64,000 nucleotides of DNA from Altererythrobacter sp. CAU 1644 (GTDB taxonomy: Bacteria > Pseudomonadota > Alphaproteobacteria > Sphingomonadales > Sphingomonadaceae), in the NCBI RefSeq assembly GCF_029623755.1, contig NZ_CP121106.1, forward strand, positions 1,995,001 through 2,059,000. The letters run 5' to 3'. Within the stretch, counting starts at the first letter, position 1. Every line of letters begins with the position of its first letter. Positions 49,936 to 57,978 of the stretch are shown in pieces. The notes below the pieces were generated by a model. It was not told the origin of the DNA. It did not search any database and was given only the letters and a program-made list of their open reading frames with translations. A program made the position numbers and the translations under genes.

Positions 49936-51039
49936 ATGGGAAAACTTAGCGGAATCAGAGTCGTCGACCTTACCCAGTTCCTGCCCGGCCCGATGATGAC
50001 GGTGATGATGGCCGATCAGGGTGCAGAGGTGATCAAGGTCGAACCGGCGGCCGGGGATCCGGCGCGGGTGCAGGCGCCATTCGATACATATGACGGTGCA
50101 GAGCAATCGGTCTGGTTTGCCAACCTCAATCGCGGCAAGTCGAGCCAGGTGCTCGATCTCAAGAGCGAGCAGGGCAAAGCGCGCCTGCGCGATCTGGTCG
50201 CCGGCGCGGATGTGTTCGTCGAGGGGTTTCGCCCCGGCGTGATGAAGCGGCTCGGCTTCGATTACGACAGCGTAAGGGCGATCAAGCCTGACATCGTCTA
50301 TTGTTCGATTTCCGCCTTTGGGCAGGAGGGCGCGCTGGCGCACCATCCCGCGCACGACATGGCAGTGCAGGCGCTGGCCGGGTTCCTGTCGGTCAATGAC
50401 GGGCCGGATGGCACGCCGGTGGTCCCAGGCGCGCCCAGTGCGGACATGGCCGCAGGGCTGACGGCGCTATCGGCCGTGCTGATGGCGCTGGTCGGGCGCG
50501 AGCGGACGGGCGAGGGCGCCTATATCGATTGCGCCATGTTCGACAGCATGCTGCCGTGGTGCGCGCATACCGCCGGGAGCGCCATAGCAGGCGGCAAAAG
50601 CCCGAAATCGCAGTCGCAGCGCTCGCTTGGCGGCGCGGGCTTTTACCAGGTCTACGAGACGAGCGACGGAAAACATGTCGTGCTGGGTGGGCGCGAGCTT
50701 CATTTCGCGCGCAACCTCCTCACTGCACTGGGGCGCGAGGACCTGATCCCCATCGCCGACCAGCCAGCAGGCGAACAGGGCGAGTTGATCGCTTTCCTGC
50801 GCGAGAGTTTTGCGACGAAATCCCGCGCCGAATGGGTCGACTGGTTTGCCGACAAGGATGTCGCTTTCTCGCCCGTGCTCGACTTTCGCGAAGCATTCGA
50901 CGAGCCGCATATCGGCGAGCGCGGCCTGTTGGTCGAAGGTGCAGGTGGAGGCAGGCACATCGCTCCGCCGATCCGGTTTGCGGGTGAAGATTGGTCGCCC
51001 GGGAAGGTGCCGGAGCTGGATTCGGGTGGGCCCGGATGA
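49936..51039 (+). CDS. CaiB/BaiF family CoA-transferase
   Basis: 367-aa family III CoA-transferase of the alpha-methylacyl-CoA racemase/L-carnitine transferase group: 'LSGIRVVDLTQFLPGPMMTVMMADQGAEVIKVEP', 'NLNRGKSSQVLDLKSEQGKARL', catalytic Asp in 'GAPSADMAAGLTALSAVLMAL'. It is shorter than the neighbour at 48713 and not a recent duplicate. Last gene of the 46177 operon; it converges with the GntR gene, 8 bp between stops. Confidence 0.9.
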   Translation: MGKLSGIRVVDLTQFLPGPMMTVMMADQGAEVIKVEPAAGDPARVQAPFDTYDGAEQSVWFANLNRGKSSQVLDLKSEQGKARLRDLVAGADVFVEGFRPGVMKRLGFDYDSVRAIKPDIVYCSISAFGQEGALAHHPAHDMAVQALAGFLSVNDGPDGTPVVPGAPSADMAAGLTALSAVLMALVGRERTGEGAYIDCAMFDSMLPWCAHTAGSAIAGGKSPKSQSQRSLGGAGFYQVYETSDGKHVVLGGRELHFARNLLTALGREDLIPIADQPAGEQGELIAFLRESFATKSRAEWVDWFADKDVAFSPVLDFREAFDEPHIGERGLLVEGAGGGRHIAPPIRFAGEDWSPGKVPELDSGGPG

Positions 51040-51047
51040 ACCGCGCT

Positions 51048-51806
51048 TCAGCTATCGACGTCGATATGCATCGAATAAGCGAAGCGATCGCCGGGATGGT
51101 GGCTGACCGAAATCTCGAACACGCTGCCCTGGTTGTCGATGTAGCAGCGCAGGATCTGCAGCACCGGCGCGCCTTCCTCGATCTCGAGCGCCTTGGCGGT
51201 CGCGGCATCAGCCGCCAGCGCCTGGATATCCTGCGTCACGGTCGCCGCACTGACGCCGGTGAGTTTCTCGATCTGGCTGAACAGGGTCTGCGAACTGGCA
51301 TTGAGGTCGAGCGAACCCGCCTCGACGCCCAGCCGTTCGTGAATATAGGCATCGGTCGCCGCGATCGGGAGCTCGCCGAAGCCCTGCCGGCGAACGCCGC
51401 TGAACTTGGTCCAGACCCCGCTGGTGTCCGATGCAATCTGTTCGGCAATGGCTTCGGGCAGGGTGCTCGTTCCGGCCTCGGCATAGATCACCGCGCTGCC
51501 GCGAGCATATTGCAGCAGTTCGCCGACATTCGAGAGCGGCTGGTGCAGCGCGCCGCCGCGCGCCGCCGCCGGCTGGACGGTCGTGCCGGACCCCCGCTTG
51601 CGCTGGATCAGGCCTTCCGCTTCGAGCCTCCGCAACGCTTCCCGCACGGTGAAGCGGCTCACGTCATGCTGCTTGCACAGCGAGGTTTCGGTCGGAAACT
51701 GCGTGCCATTGGCAAACTTGCCGCCAAGGATCGCCTCGCGAAGTTCGCCCGCGAGCTGCAGATAGCGAGGAATTTTGGCTGCTTTGCGGGCAGGCTTGGT
51801 GGCCAA
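51048..51806 (-). CDS. GntR/HutC-family transcriptional regulator
   Basis: 252-aa GntR regulator of the HutC subfamily. Winged HTH at residues 13-78 ('IPRYLQLAGELREAILGGKFANGTQFPTE', 'HDVSRFTVREALRRLEAEGL'), then a UTRA ligand-binding domain (about 100-250). The TTG start has GGAG six bases upstream. It is the only GntR regulator in the window, and lies centrally beside operons that carry TTGTCCGGACAA. The TTGT-N4-ACAA symmetry fits a GntR dimer. I infer it is the repressor of this regulon, released by a pathway intermediate bound to UTRA. Confidence 0.88.
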   Translation of the reverse strand: MATKPARKAAKIPRYLQLAGELREAILGGKFANGTQFPTETSLCKQHDVSRFTVREALRRLEAEGLIQRKRGSGTTVQPAAARGGALHQPLSNVGELLQYARGSAVIYAEAGTSTLPEAIAEQIASDTSGVWTKFSGVRRQGFGELPIAATDAYIHERLGVEAGSLDLNASSQTLFSQIEKLTGVSAATVTQDIQALAADAATAKALEIEEGAPVLQILRCYIDNQGSVFEISVSHHPGDRFAYSMHIDVDS

Positions 51807-51847
51807 GTGAGACTCCGTCGAACCGTTCTAGGGCTTGGAGCGGCGGC

Positions 51848-53074
51848 ATGAGCGACCCGCTGCTCGCAATACTTGTCCGGACCTTAGCGCGGCCCGTCGG
51901 CAAAAGCGAGCGCCAGCGCGCGCGTCTCCACCTTCTCGACTGGCTTGCCTGTGTTGCCGGCGCCCGCGACACCGAAGCGGGCCATCTCGGCAGCGCGATT
52001 TCCTCCCAGCCGTGGGAACGGGCGACCTATCTCGGCAATGTGCTCGAGATGGACGATGTGCACCGCACCGCCTTGCTCCATCCCGGCCCGGTCGTGTGGC
52101 CCGCGGCGATGAGCATGGCCAGCGCATCGATCGAGCAGCGGCTCGACGCAGCGGCGCGCGGTTACGAGGCGATGATCGCGATCGGTGCAGCGTTCGATGC
52201 GCATCACTATGCTCACTGGCACCCGACCGCGACCATGGGCGTGTTCGGTGCTTGCGCGGCGTTCGGTTCGCTGATCGGTTTCGCCCCGATCGAGTATGCC
52301 AATGCGCTTGGCAACGCCGGATCGGTGGCTGGCGGATTGTGGCACATGCGACACGACGATGTGCTGACCAAGCAGTGGCATATCTATCATGCAGTGCGAA
52401 CCGGCAGGGATGCCGCGCTGCATGTCCACTATGGCGCGACCGGGCCGCAAGGCGTTCTCGAAGGTCCGCAGGGGCTGTTTGCGGCGATGACCGAGACACC
52501 GGGTGACCTCGCATCGAACGGAGACGGCTGGCTGATCGATCAGGTCAGTTTCAAGCCCTGGGCCGCCTGCCGCCATGCGCATCCGGCCATCGATGCGGCG
52601 ATGGAACTGCGCCAGGCCGGCAAACTGGAGGCGCCCTTTGCGGTCGAAACCTACGCCGATGCGCTGGCCTTTTGCGACCGGCCCGATCCGAAGACCGAAC
52701 TCGATGCCAAGTTCTCGCTGCAGCATGCCGTGGCGGTAGTGGCGGATGGCAGAAGTGCCGAGCCGCAGGATTTCACCGAGGACGCGATTTCCGCGCTCGC
52801 CGGGCTGCGTGCGCAGGTGACGGTTGCTGAAGATCCGGGGATCACTGCCCGCTATCCGGCGCATTTCGGCGCGCGGGTCAACGGGCTCGAACTGGTCGAC
52901 ACGCTCGGCGATCCCGAGCGACCGGTCGGCGAGAAGGAGATTGTCGCCAAGCTGCACAGCCTCGCCAAATGGGGTGGACTGACCGAGGCGCAGGCAGAGC
53001 GGGCGGTCTCGTTGGCCCTACACGGCGACGACGCTGCTGCACTCGACAGTCTGCTCGAGGAGTGGACGCGGTGA
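51848..53074 (+). CDS. MmgE/PrpD family protein (copy 1)
   Basis: 408-aa MmgE/PrpD-fold protein, the family of 2-methylcitrate dehydratase, cis-aconitate decarboxylase and iminodisuccinate epimerase. Motifs 'HRTALLHPGPVVWPAAM', 'HWHPTATMGVFGAC' and 'VSFKPWAACRHAHPAIDAAM' are present. It acts on tricarboxylate- or dicarboxylate-like substrates; the exact reaction is unknown. First gene of an eleven-gene operon, divergent from GntR with only 41 bp between. A degenerate operator sits inside its first codons (51873-51884). Confidence 0.85.
   Translation: MSDPLLAILVRTLARPVGKSERQRARLHLLDWLACVAGARDTEAGHLGSAISSQPWERATYLGNVLEMDDVHRTALLHPGPVVWPAAMSMASASIEQRLDAAARGYEAMIAIGAAFDAHHYAHWHPTATMGVFGACAAFGSLIGFAPIEYANALGNAGSVAGGLWHMRHDDVLTKQWHIYHAVRTGRDAALHVHYGATGPQGVLEGPQGLFAAMTETPGDLASNGDGWLIDQVSFKPWAACRHAHPAIDAAMELRQAGKLEAPFAVETYADALAFCDRPDPKTELDAKFSLQHAVAVVADGRSAEPQDFTEDAISALAGLRAQVTVAEDPGITARYPAHFGARVNGLELVDTLGDPERPVGEKEIVAKLHSLAKWGGLTEAQAERAVSLALHGDDAAALDSLLEEWTR
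51873..51884. promoter_or_regulatory. Degenerate GntR-type operator TTGTCCGGACCT (10/12)
   Basis: Ten of twelve positions match motif A. It lies 67 bp upstream of the GntR start and inside the 5' end of the MmgE/PrpD gene. The location suits autoregulation of GntR, but two mismatches on one half and its place in coding sequence leave chance possible. Confidence 0.45.
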
Positions 53075-54357
53075 GCCCCACGCAGCGCCTTCTCGAATTC
53101 GCGGGTGCCGACCACACCCTGCCGGAACAAGTACGGGCCGATACGGCGCGCCTGCTGGCCGATACTCTGGCGGTGGGCGCGGCGGGTGCGAACGCACCGG
53201 GAGCCGACGCGATACTCGCTGCCGCCCGGGCAATGGGATCGGGCGCGGAGGCGCGCCTGATCGGTACCGATGAACGCCTGCCTGCGCCAGCGGCGGCGTT
53301 CGTCAATGGCTACCGCATTCACTGCCTCGAATGGGATGCAGTGCACGAGCCCGCCGTGGTCCATGCGCTCAGCACCGTTGTCGCCGCGCTCGGTGCCGCG
53401 ATCGACCGGAAGGGCGGCTGCGATCCGGAGGAAGCGCTGGCGGCGCTCGCCATCGGCGTCGACGTGGCCGCGGGGCTGGGCCTTGCCGCTAGCAGCGGGC
53501 TGACCTTCTTCCGCCCCGCTACAGCGGGCGTGATGGGCGCCGCGCTCGCCGTAGCGCGGATCGACGGCGCGCCGCTCGCTGACACGCTCGGTATTGCCTA
53601 TTCCTCCGCCGCCGGGACGATGCAGGCGCATGTCGAGGGGCTGGCGACATTGCCGTTCCAGATCGCCAACGCCGCCCGCGCTGCCGTCACCGCGAGCGAC
53701 CTCGCCCGCGCCGGTTTCCCCGGCCCGAAACACCCGCTGGAGGGCGAGTTCGGCTATTTCGCGCTGTTCGAGGATGGCGACCTGTCGCGCTACACCGATC
53801 GCCTTGGCGTGGTCTGGCGGATCAGCGAAGTGAGCGTGAAGCCATTCCCCTCGGGCCGCGCCAGCCACGGCGCGCTTGGGAAACTGGAAGAACTCGCACT
53901 CGATCCCGAAGCCGTCGAACGCATCGAGCTTGCCTGCCCGCCGCTGATCCGGCGGCTCGTTTCGCGACCCTACCAGCCCGACATGACGCCCGCCTATGCG
54001 CGGCTCTGCTTGCAGTGGCTCGGCTCGCTGATGCTGACCGATGGCCGCATCGACCCGCGCCGCTTCACGGCCGAGCACATGGCCGATCCCGCCCTCGCAG
54101 CGCTCGCGCAGCGCTTCGTACTCGTGCCCGATGGCAATGAGAATCCCAATGCGCTCTTCCCGCAAGCGCTGGTGGTGACGCTGAAGGACGGATCGCAGGA
54201 GCGCCACGAGATTGCTGCGACGCTCGGCAGCCCCGCCAATCCGCTTTCGCCCCAGCAGGCGCAGCACCGCTTGGCGCTCGCTCGCGAACTCGCTCCGCCC
54301 GATGCCGACCCGCGCATCTTCGACGATCCGCTGTCCTATTTCACGAAAGCCCTATGA
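53071..54357 (+). CDS. MmgE/PrpD family protein (copy 2)
   Basis: 428-aa MmgE/PrpD protein adjacent to copy 1 and clearly different in sequence ('HCLEWDAVHEPAVVHALSTVVAALGAAI', 'TFFRPATAGVMGAALAVARIDG', 'VKPFPSGRASHGALGKLEELAL'). The family His/Lys motifs are recognisable, with 'RPATAG' at the usual 'HPTAT' site. GTG 53071 overlaps the upstream stop by 4 bp. A tandem pair suggests either a heteromer or two consecutive dehydratase/decarboxylase/epimerase steps. Confidence 0.84.
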   Translation: MSPTQRLLEFAGADHTLPEQVRADTARLLADTLAVGAAGANAPGADAILAAARAMGSGAEARLIGTDERLPAPAAAFVNGYRIHCLEWDAVHEPAVVHALSTVVAALGAAIDRKGGCDPEEALAALAIGVDVAAGLGLAASSGLTFFRPATAGVMGAALAVARIDGAPLADTLGIAYSSAAGTMQAHVEGLATLPFQIANAARAAVTASDLARAGFPGPKHPLEGEFGYFALFEDGDLSRYTDRLGVVWRISEVSVKPFPSGRASHGALGKLEELALDPEAVERIELACPPLIRRLVSRPYQPDMTPAYARLCLQWLGSLMLTDGRIDPRRFTAEHMADPALAALAQRFVLVPDGNENPNALFPQALVVTLKDGSQERHEIAATLGSPANPLSPQQAQHRLALARELAPPDADPRIFDDPLSYFTKAL

Positions 54358-55721
54358 CCTACCCGACCTATTTCGAAGCCCTCGACGCCAGGCAGATGCT
54401 CGCCGATTACCCGGTCGGCGAGGGATTCATCGCGCGCTACAAATCGATGAGCCGCGACGAGCTGTTTGCGATCCAGGATGCCCAGTTCCAGCGGCTGATG
54501 AAGCGCGGCTGGGACGTGCCCTTCTACCGGCGGCTGTGGAGCGCGCAGGGTATCGAGCCGGGCGACATCGCGGGGCTGGCCGACATCGGCAAGCTGCCGG
54601 TCTACGACAAGTCCGACCTGATGGCGTCGATCGCCGAGCATCCGCCCTATGGCGATTTCCACGGGATGGGCGATCCCGCGACGCGCAGACCCTCGGTCTT
54701 CCACACCACCAGCGGCACCACCGGCAAGCCGCAGGTGCTGATGTTCGGGCCGAAGGGGCGCGAGGTCGGCAACCTGCTGGTCGGGCGCATGTATCGCTGG
54801 ATGGGGCTGGAGCCGACCGATGTCGTCCAGTCGGTCTATGGCCACGGTATGATCAACGGCGGTCACTACATCCGCGAGGCGGTGACCAAGTTCACCAATT
54901 CAATCTTTCTCTCGGCGGGCACGGGCATCGAGACCCGCAGCGTCAACCAGGTTCGGCTGATGGCCGATTTCGGCGTCACCTGCCTCGTCGGCTTCGTCGA
55001 CTATATCCGCAAGCTGGCCGAGACGGCCGAGGCAGAGGGTCTGTTTGACCAGATCTCGATCAAGATGATCATCGGGCATCTCGGCACGGAGGATCGCTCC
55101 GCCACCGAACAGGCGTGGCACGGCGCCAAGGCCTATGACTGGTACGGCGTGGGCGACACGGGTTCGATCGCGGGCGAGGGGCCCGAACGCGACGGCATGT
55201 ATGTGTGGGAAGACGCGCAATATCTGGAACTGCTGGGCGTCGATGACGGCAAGCCCGTGGCGCATGGCGAAACCGGCGACATGGTCGTGACCTGCCTCTA
55301 CAAGGACGACGTCGCGCCCTGCATCCGCTTTAACACGCACGACATCACGCATGAGCTCGACGGGCGCGGCGAGATCGCCTTCAAGCGGATCGCGGGCTTC
55401 CGCGGGCGCAGCGACAACATGGTCAAGTTGCGCGGGATCAACGTCTTCCCGCACGCCATCGGCGCGATCATCGAGAACCGCGCGGACCTGACGGGCGAAT
55501 ACGTCTGCCACCTCACCCGTGACGACAGCGGGCGCGATTCGATGCGCGTTACGCTCGAAAGCCGGGGCGGCAGCGACCGGGGCGCGCTGGCCGAGGTACT
55601 GAAGCAGGGATTGGGCGTCGAAGTCGACGTGGTCCTTTGCGAGCCGGGCGGCACTGCCTCTGTGACCGAGATCGACACGCGGCAGAAGCCGCTGCGCCTG
55701 ATCGACGAGCGCGCCGGATGA
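54354..55721 (+). CDS. Phenylacetate-CoA ligase (PaaK)-like adenylate-forming enzyme
   Basis: 455-aa AMP-binding enzyme with P-loop 'TTSGTTGKPQVLMFGPKG', 'DWYGVGDTGSIAGE' and 'GRSDNMVKLRGINVFPHAI', the signature set of PaaK-type aryl-CoA ligases (about 430-450 aa). It activates a carboxylic acid with ATP and CoA. ATG overlaps the MmgE/PrpD stop (ATGA) and its own stop overlaps the amidase start. Probably the CoA-entry step for an aromatic or heteroaromatic acid of this operon. Confidence 0.9.
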   Translation: MTYPTYFEALDARQMLADYPVGEGFIARYKSMSRDELFAIQDAQFQRLMKRGWDVPFYRRLWSAQGIEPGDIAGLADIGKLPVYDKSDLMASIAEHPPYGDFHGMGDPATRRPSVFHTTSGTTGKPQVLMFGPKGREVGNLLVGRMYRWMGLEPTDVVQSVYGHGMINGGHYIREAVTKFTNSIFLSAGTGIETRSVNQVRLMADFGVTCLVGFVDYIRKLAETAEAEGLFDQISIKMIIGHLGTEDRSATEQAWHGAKAYDWYGVGDTGSIAGEGPERDGMYVWEDAQYLELLGVDDGKPVAHGETGDMVVTCLYKDDVAPCIRFNTHDITHELDGRGEIAFKRIAGFRGRSDNMVKLRGINVFPHAIGAIIENRADLTGEYVCHLTRDDSGRDSMRVTLESRGGSDRGALAEVLKQGLGVEVDVVLCEPGGTASVTEIDTRQKPLRLIDERAG

Positions 55722-56863
55722 TCGACCGCTACAACGCCTTTGCCTTTCGCGACGGGAGCGCCGTAGGCGGAGAGGGTCCGCTGGCGGGCCTCACCGTCGG
55801 CGTCAAAGCGAACATCGCGGTGCGGGGCATGCCTTACCATGCCGGGATCGGCGCCTGGGAAGATCGCATCGCCGAGCGCGATGCCGAGGTCGTGACCCGC
55901 TTGCGCCAAGCTGGCGCCGCCATCGCGGGCGTCCTCCACATGGAAGAGGCCGCGCTCGGTTCGAAGAGCGACAACCCGCATTTCGGCTCGGTCATCAACC
56001 CCCACCGTGACGGATATTCGCCGGGCGGATCCTCGGGCGGCAGCGGCGCGGCGGTGGCGGCGGCCCTCGTCGATGCGGCGCTCGGCACCGATACCATGGG
56101 CTCGGTCCGCATCCCGGCGGCGCATTGCGGCGTCTACGGTTTCAAGCCCGCGACAGACCACGTTAGCCAGGACGGGCTGATCCCCGCCGATGCCTCGCTC
56201 GATGCGATCGGGCCGCTGGCGCGCGATCTCGACACGCTCGAACAGGTCGCACGGGTCATGAGCGATTTCGGCGATGGGCTCGAGCCCTTTACCGGCGCAA
56301 CGCTGGTCGATCACGGAGTCGAGCTGCACCCAGAGGTCGCGCGCGCTTTCGACCGGGCGCTGTCAGCGCTGAAGGCAGAGCCGGCATGCGAAACGCTGGA
56401 AGACCCGAACGGCCGTATCCGCTTCGCCGGTTTCATCCAGGTTTCCAAGACCCTGGCGGAGGACCTGGCGGATGTCGCAGTATCCGATCGCTTGGCGAAG
56501 CTGCTCTCCTATGGACCCGGGCGGAGCATCGAGGATTGGGCGAAGGACCAGCTCGTGCTGACCCGCACGGCGGAAGCGATGCATGCGATCATCGCCCGCC
56601 ACGGCTTCCTGATCCTGCCGACCGCCCCCAACCCGCCATTCCCGCATTCCGAACCCGAACCCGCCGCGCAGGCCGATTTCACCTGCCTCGCCAATATTGC
56701 TGGCCTGCCCGCGCTAAGCCTGCCGATGGGCTGGACCGAAGATGGCCTTCCGCTCGGAGTCCAGCTGGTTTGCGGGGCCGGGTTCGAGAAGGGCCTGTTT
56801 GCCATGGCCCGCTATCTCGACAACAATCTGCGTGCCTATCGCGCGCCACTCGAAGGAGCCTGA
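55718..56863 (+). CDS. Amidase (amidase signature family)
   Basis: 381-aa amidase with the full Ser-cisSer-Lys set: Lys in 'LTVGVKANIAVRG', cis-Ser and nucleophile Ser in 'SPGGSSGGSGAAVAAALVDAALGTDTMGSVRIPAAHCGVYGFKP'. It is somewhat shorter than the usual 450 aa but ends with a normal 'NIAGLPALSLPMGW...PLGVQLV' segment. It hydrolyses a C-N amide bond in the cytosol. The start overlaps the ligase stop by 4 bp. It supports an amide-containing substrate or intermediate. Confidence 0.92.
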   Translation: MIDRYNAFAFRDGSAVGGEGPLAGLTVGVKANIAVRGMPYHAGIGAWEDRIAERDAEVVTRLRQAGAAIAGVLHMEEAALGSKSDNPHFGSVINPHRDGYSPGGSSGGSGAAVAAALVDAALGTDTMGSVRIPAAHCGVYGFKPATDHVSQDGLIPADASLDAIGPLARDLDTLEQVARVMSDFGDGLEPFTGATLVDHGVELHPEVARAFDRALSALKAEPACETLEDPNGRIRFAGFIQVSKTLAEDLADVAVSDRLAKLLSYGPGRSIEDWAKDQLVLTRTAEAMHAIIARHGFLILPTAPNPPFPHSEPEPAAQADFTCLANIAGLPALSLPMGWTEDGLPLGVQLVCGAGFEKGLFAMARYLDNNLRAYRAPLEGA

Positions 56864-56866
56864 ACC

Positions 56867-57175
56867 ATGCGCATTATCTGCCTGTTCAATCTGAAGCCGG
56901 GCGTCAGCGTCGCCGAATATGAGGAATGGGCCAAGACCCGCGACATTCCGACCGTCAACGGGCTGGGCTCGGTCGAGAGCTTCACCGTGCACAAGGCGAC
57001 CGGCGTCTTCGGCGACGACAGCGCCAAACCGCATTTCGAGTATATCGAGGTGATCGACATCAAGGGCATGGACGCCTTCGTGGGCGACATTTCGACCGAG
57101 GACTTCCAGGCCGCCGCAGCTCCGTTCCAGGGCTATGCCGATGCGCCGCAGTTCATCCTGACCGAGGATCTGTGA
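56867..57175 (+). CDS. RedY/HapK-like small protein
   Basis: 102-aa protein ('MRIICLFNLKPGVSVAEYEEWAKTRD', 'SVESFTVHKATGVFGDDS', 'HFEYIEVIDIKGMDAFVGDIST'). The pattern matches small dimeric barrel proteins annotated as REDY-like/HapK, named after prodigiosin (bipyrrole) gene clusters; their reaction is not well established. The assignment rests on recall of the family pattern, not a search. It sits 3 bp after the amidase and 2 bp before the SDR gene. Confidence 0.68.
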   Translation: MRIICLFNLKPGVSVAEYEEWAKTRDIPTVNGLGSVESFTVHKATGVFGDDSAKPHFEYIEVIDIKGMDAFVGDISTEDFQAAAAPFQGYADAPQFILTEDL

Positions 57176-57177
57176 CA

Positions 57178-57978
57178 ATGGGCCGGTTCGCGGGCAAGAC
57201 GGTGGTCGTCACCGGCTCTGGCAAGGAAAAGGGGCTAGGGCAGGGCGTCCTGCAGGCCTTTGCAGACGAGGGCGCGAATTGCATCGTCTCCGACCTCGCG
57301 ATCGACGCCGAGGCGGAGGGCGTGGCGGAAGAACTGCGTTCGCGCGGCGCGGAAGTTGCGGCGATTGCCTGCGACGTGTCGAAGGCGGATCAGTGTGCTG
57401 CGCTCATCGCCGAAGCGGCCAATCACTTCGGCAGTGTAGATATTCTCGTCAACAACGCCGGGATCGGATTCAAGATGAAGCCGCTGCTCGATGTCGATAC
57501 GAGGGACGAGTGGGACCAGGTGATCGCGGTCAACCTCTCCGGCGCGTTCTACTGCACGCAGGCAGCGGCCCGGCAGATGGTCGAGCAGGGACGCGGCGGC
57601 CGGATCATCAATATCGCCAGCCAGGCGGCGAAGACCGGCTTTCCCCATCTGCCCGCCTATGTCTCTTCAAAGCACGGCATGGTCGGGTTGACGCGAGCGA
57701 GTGCGGTCGAACTCGGCGCGCATGAGATCACAGTGAATGCGATCTGTCCCAACCATGTGACCACCGGCCTTGGCGCGCAGCAGAACGAGTATTTCTCCAA
57801 GCTGCTGGGCTTCGACACGGTGGAGGACTACCTTGCCAATATGAGTGCGAAGAACCCGATGGGCCGCCCGGGGCTCCCGTCCGACACGGCGGCGGCGTGC
57901 CTGTGGCTAGCGAGCGACGAGGCCTTTTATGTCACCGGTGAAGCGCTCAACGTCAGTGGCGGGGAGGAGATGCACTGA
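57178..57978 (+). CDS. Short-chain dehydrogenase/reductase
   Basis: 266-aa classical SDR. Cofactor motif 'VVVTGSGKEKGLGQGVL' (a variant of TGxxxGxG), 'NNAGIGF', catalytic Ser in 'INIASQAAKTG' and Tyr/Lys in 'YVSSK' are present. It oxidises or reduces an alcohol/ketone with NAD(P)(H). Its stop overlaps the start of the PuuE-like deacetylase by 1 bp (TGATG). Confidence 0.92.
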   Translation: MGRFAGKTVVVTGSGKEKGLGQGVLQAFADEGANCIVSDLAIDAEAEGVAEELRSRGAEVAAIACDVSKADQCAALIAEAANHFGSVDILVNNAGIGFKMKPLLDVDTRDEWDQVIAVNLSGAFYCTQAAARQMVEQGRGGRIINIASQAAKTGFPHLPAYVSSKHGMVGLTRASAVELGAHEITVNAICPNHVTTGLGAQQNEYFSKLLGFDTVEDYLANMSAKNPMGRPGLPSDTAAACLWLASDEAFYVTGEALNVSGGEEMH

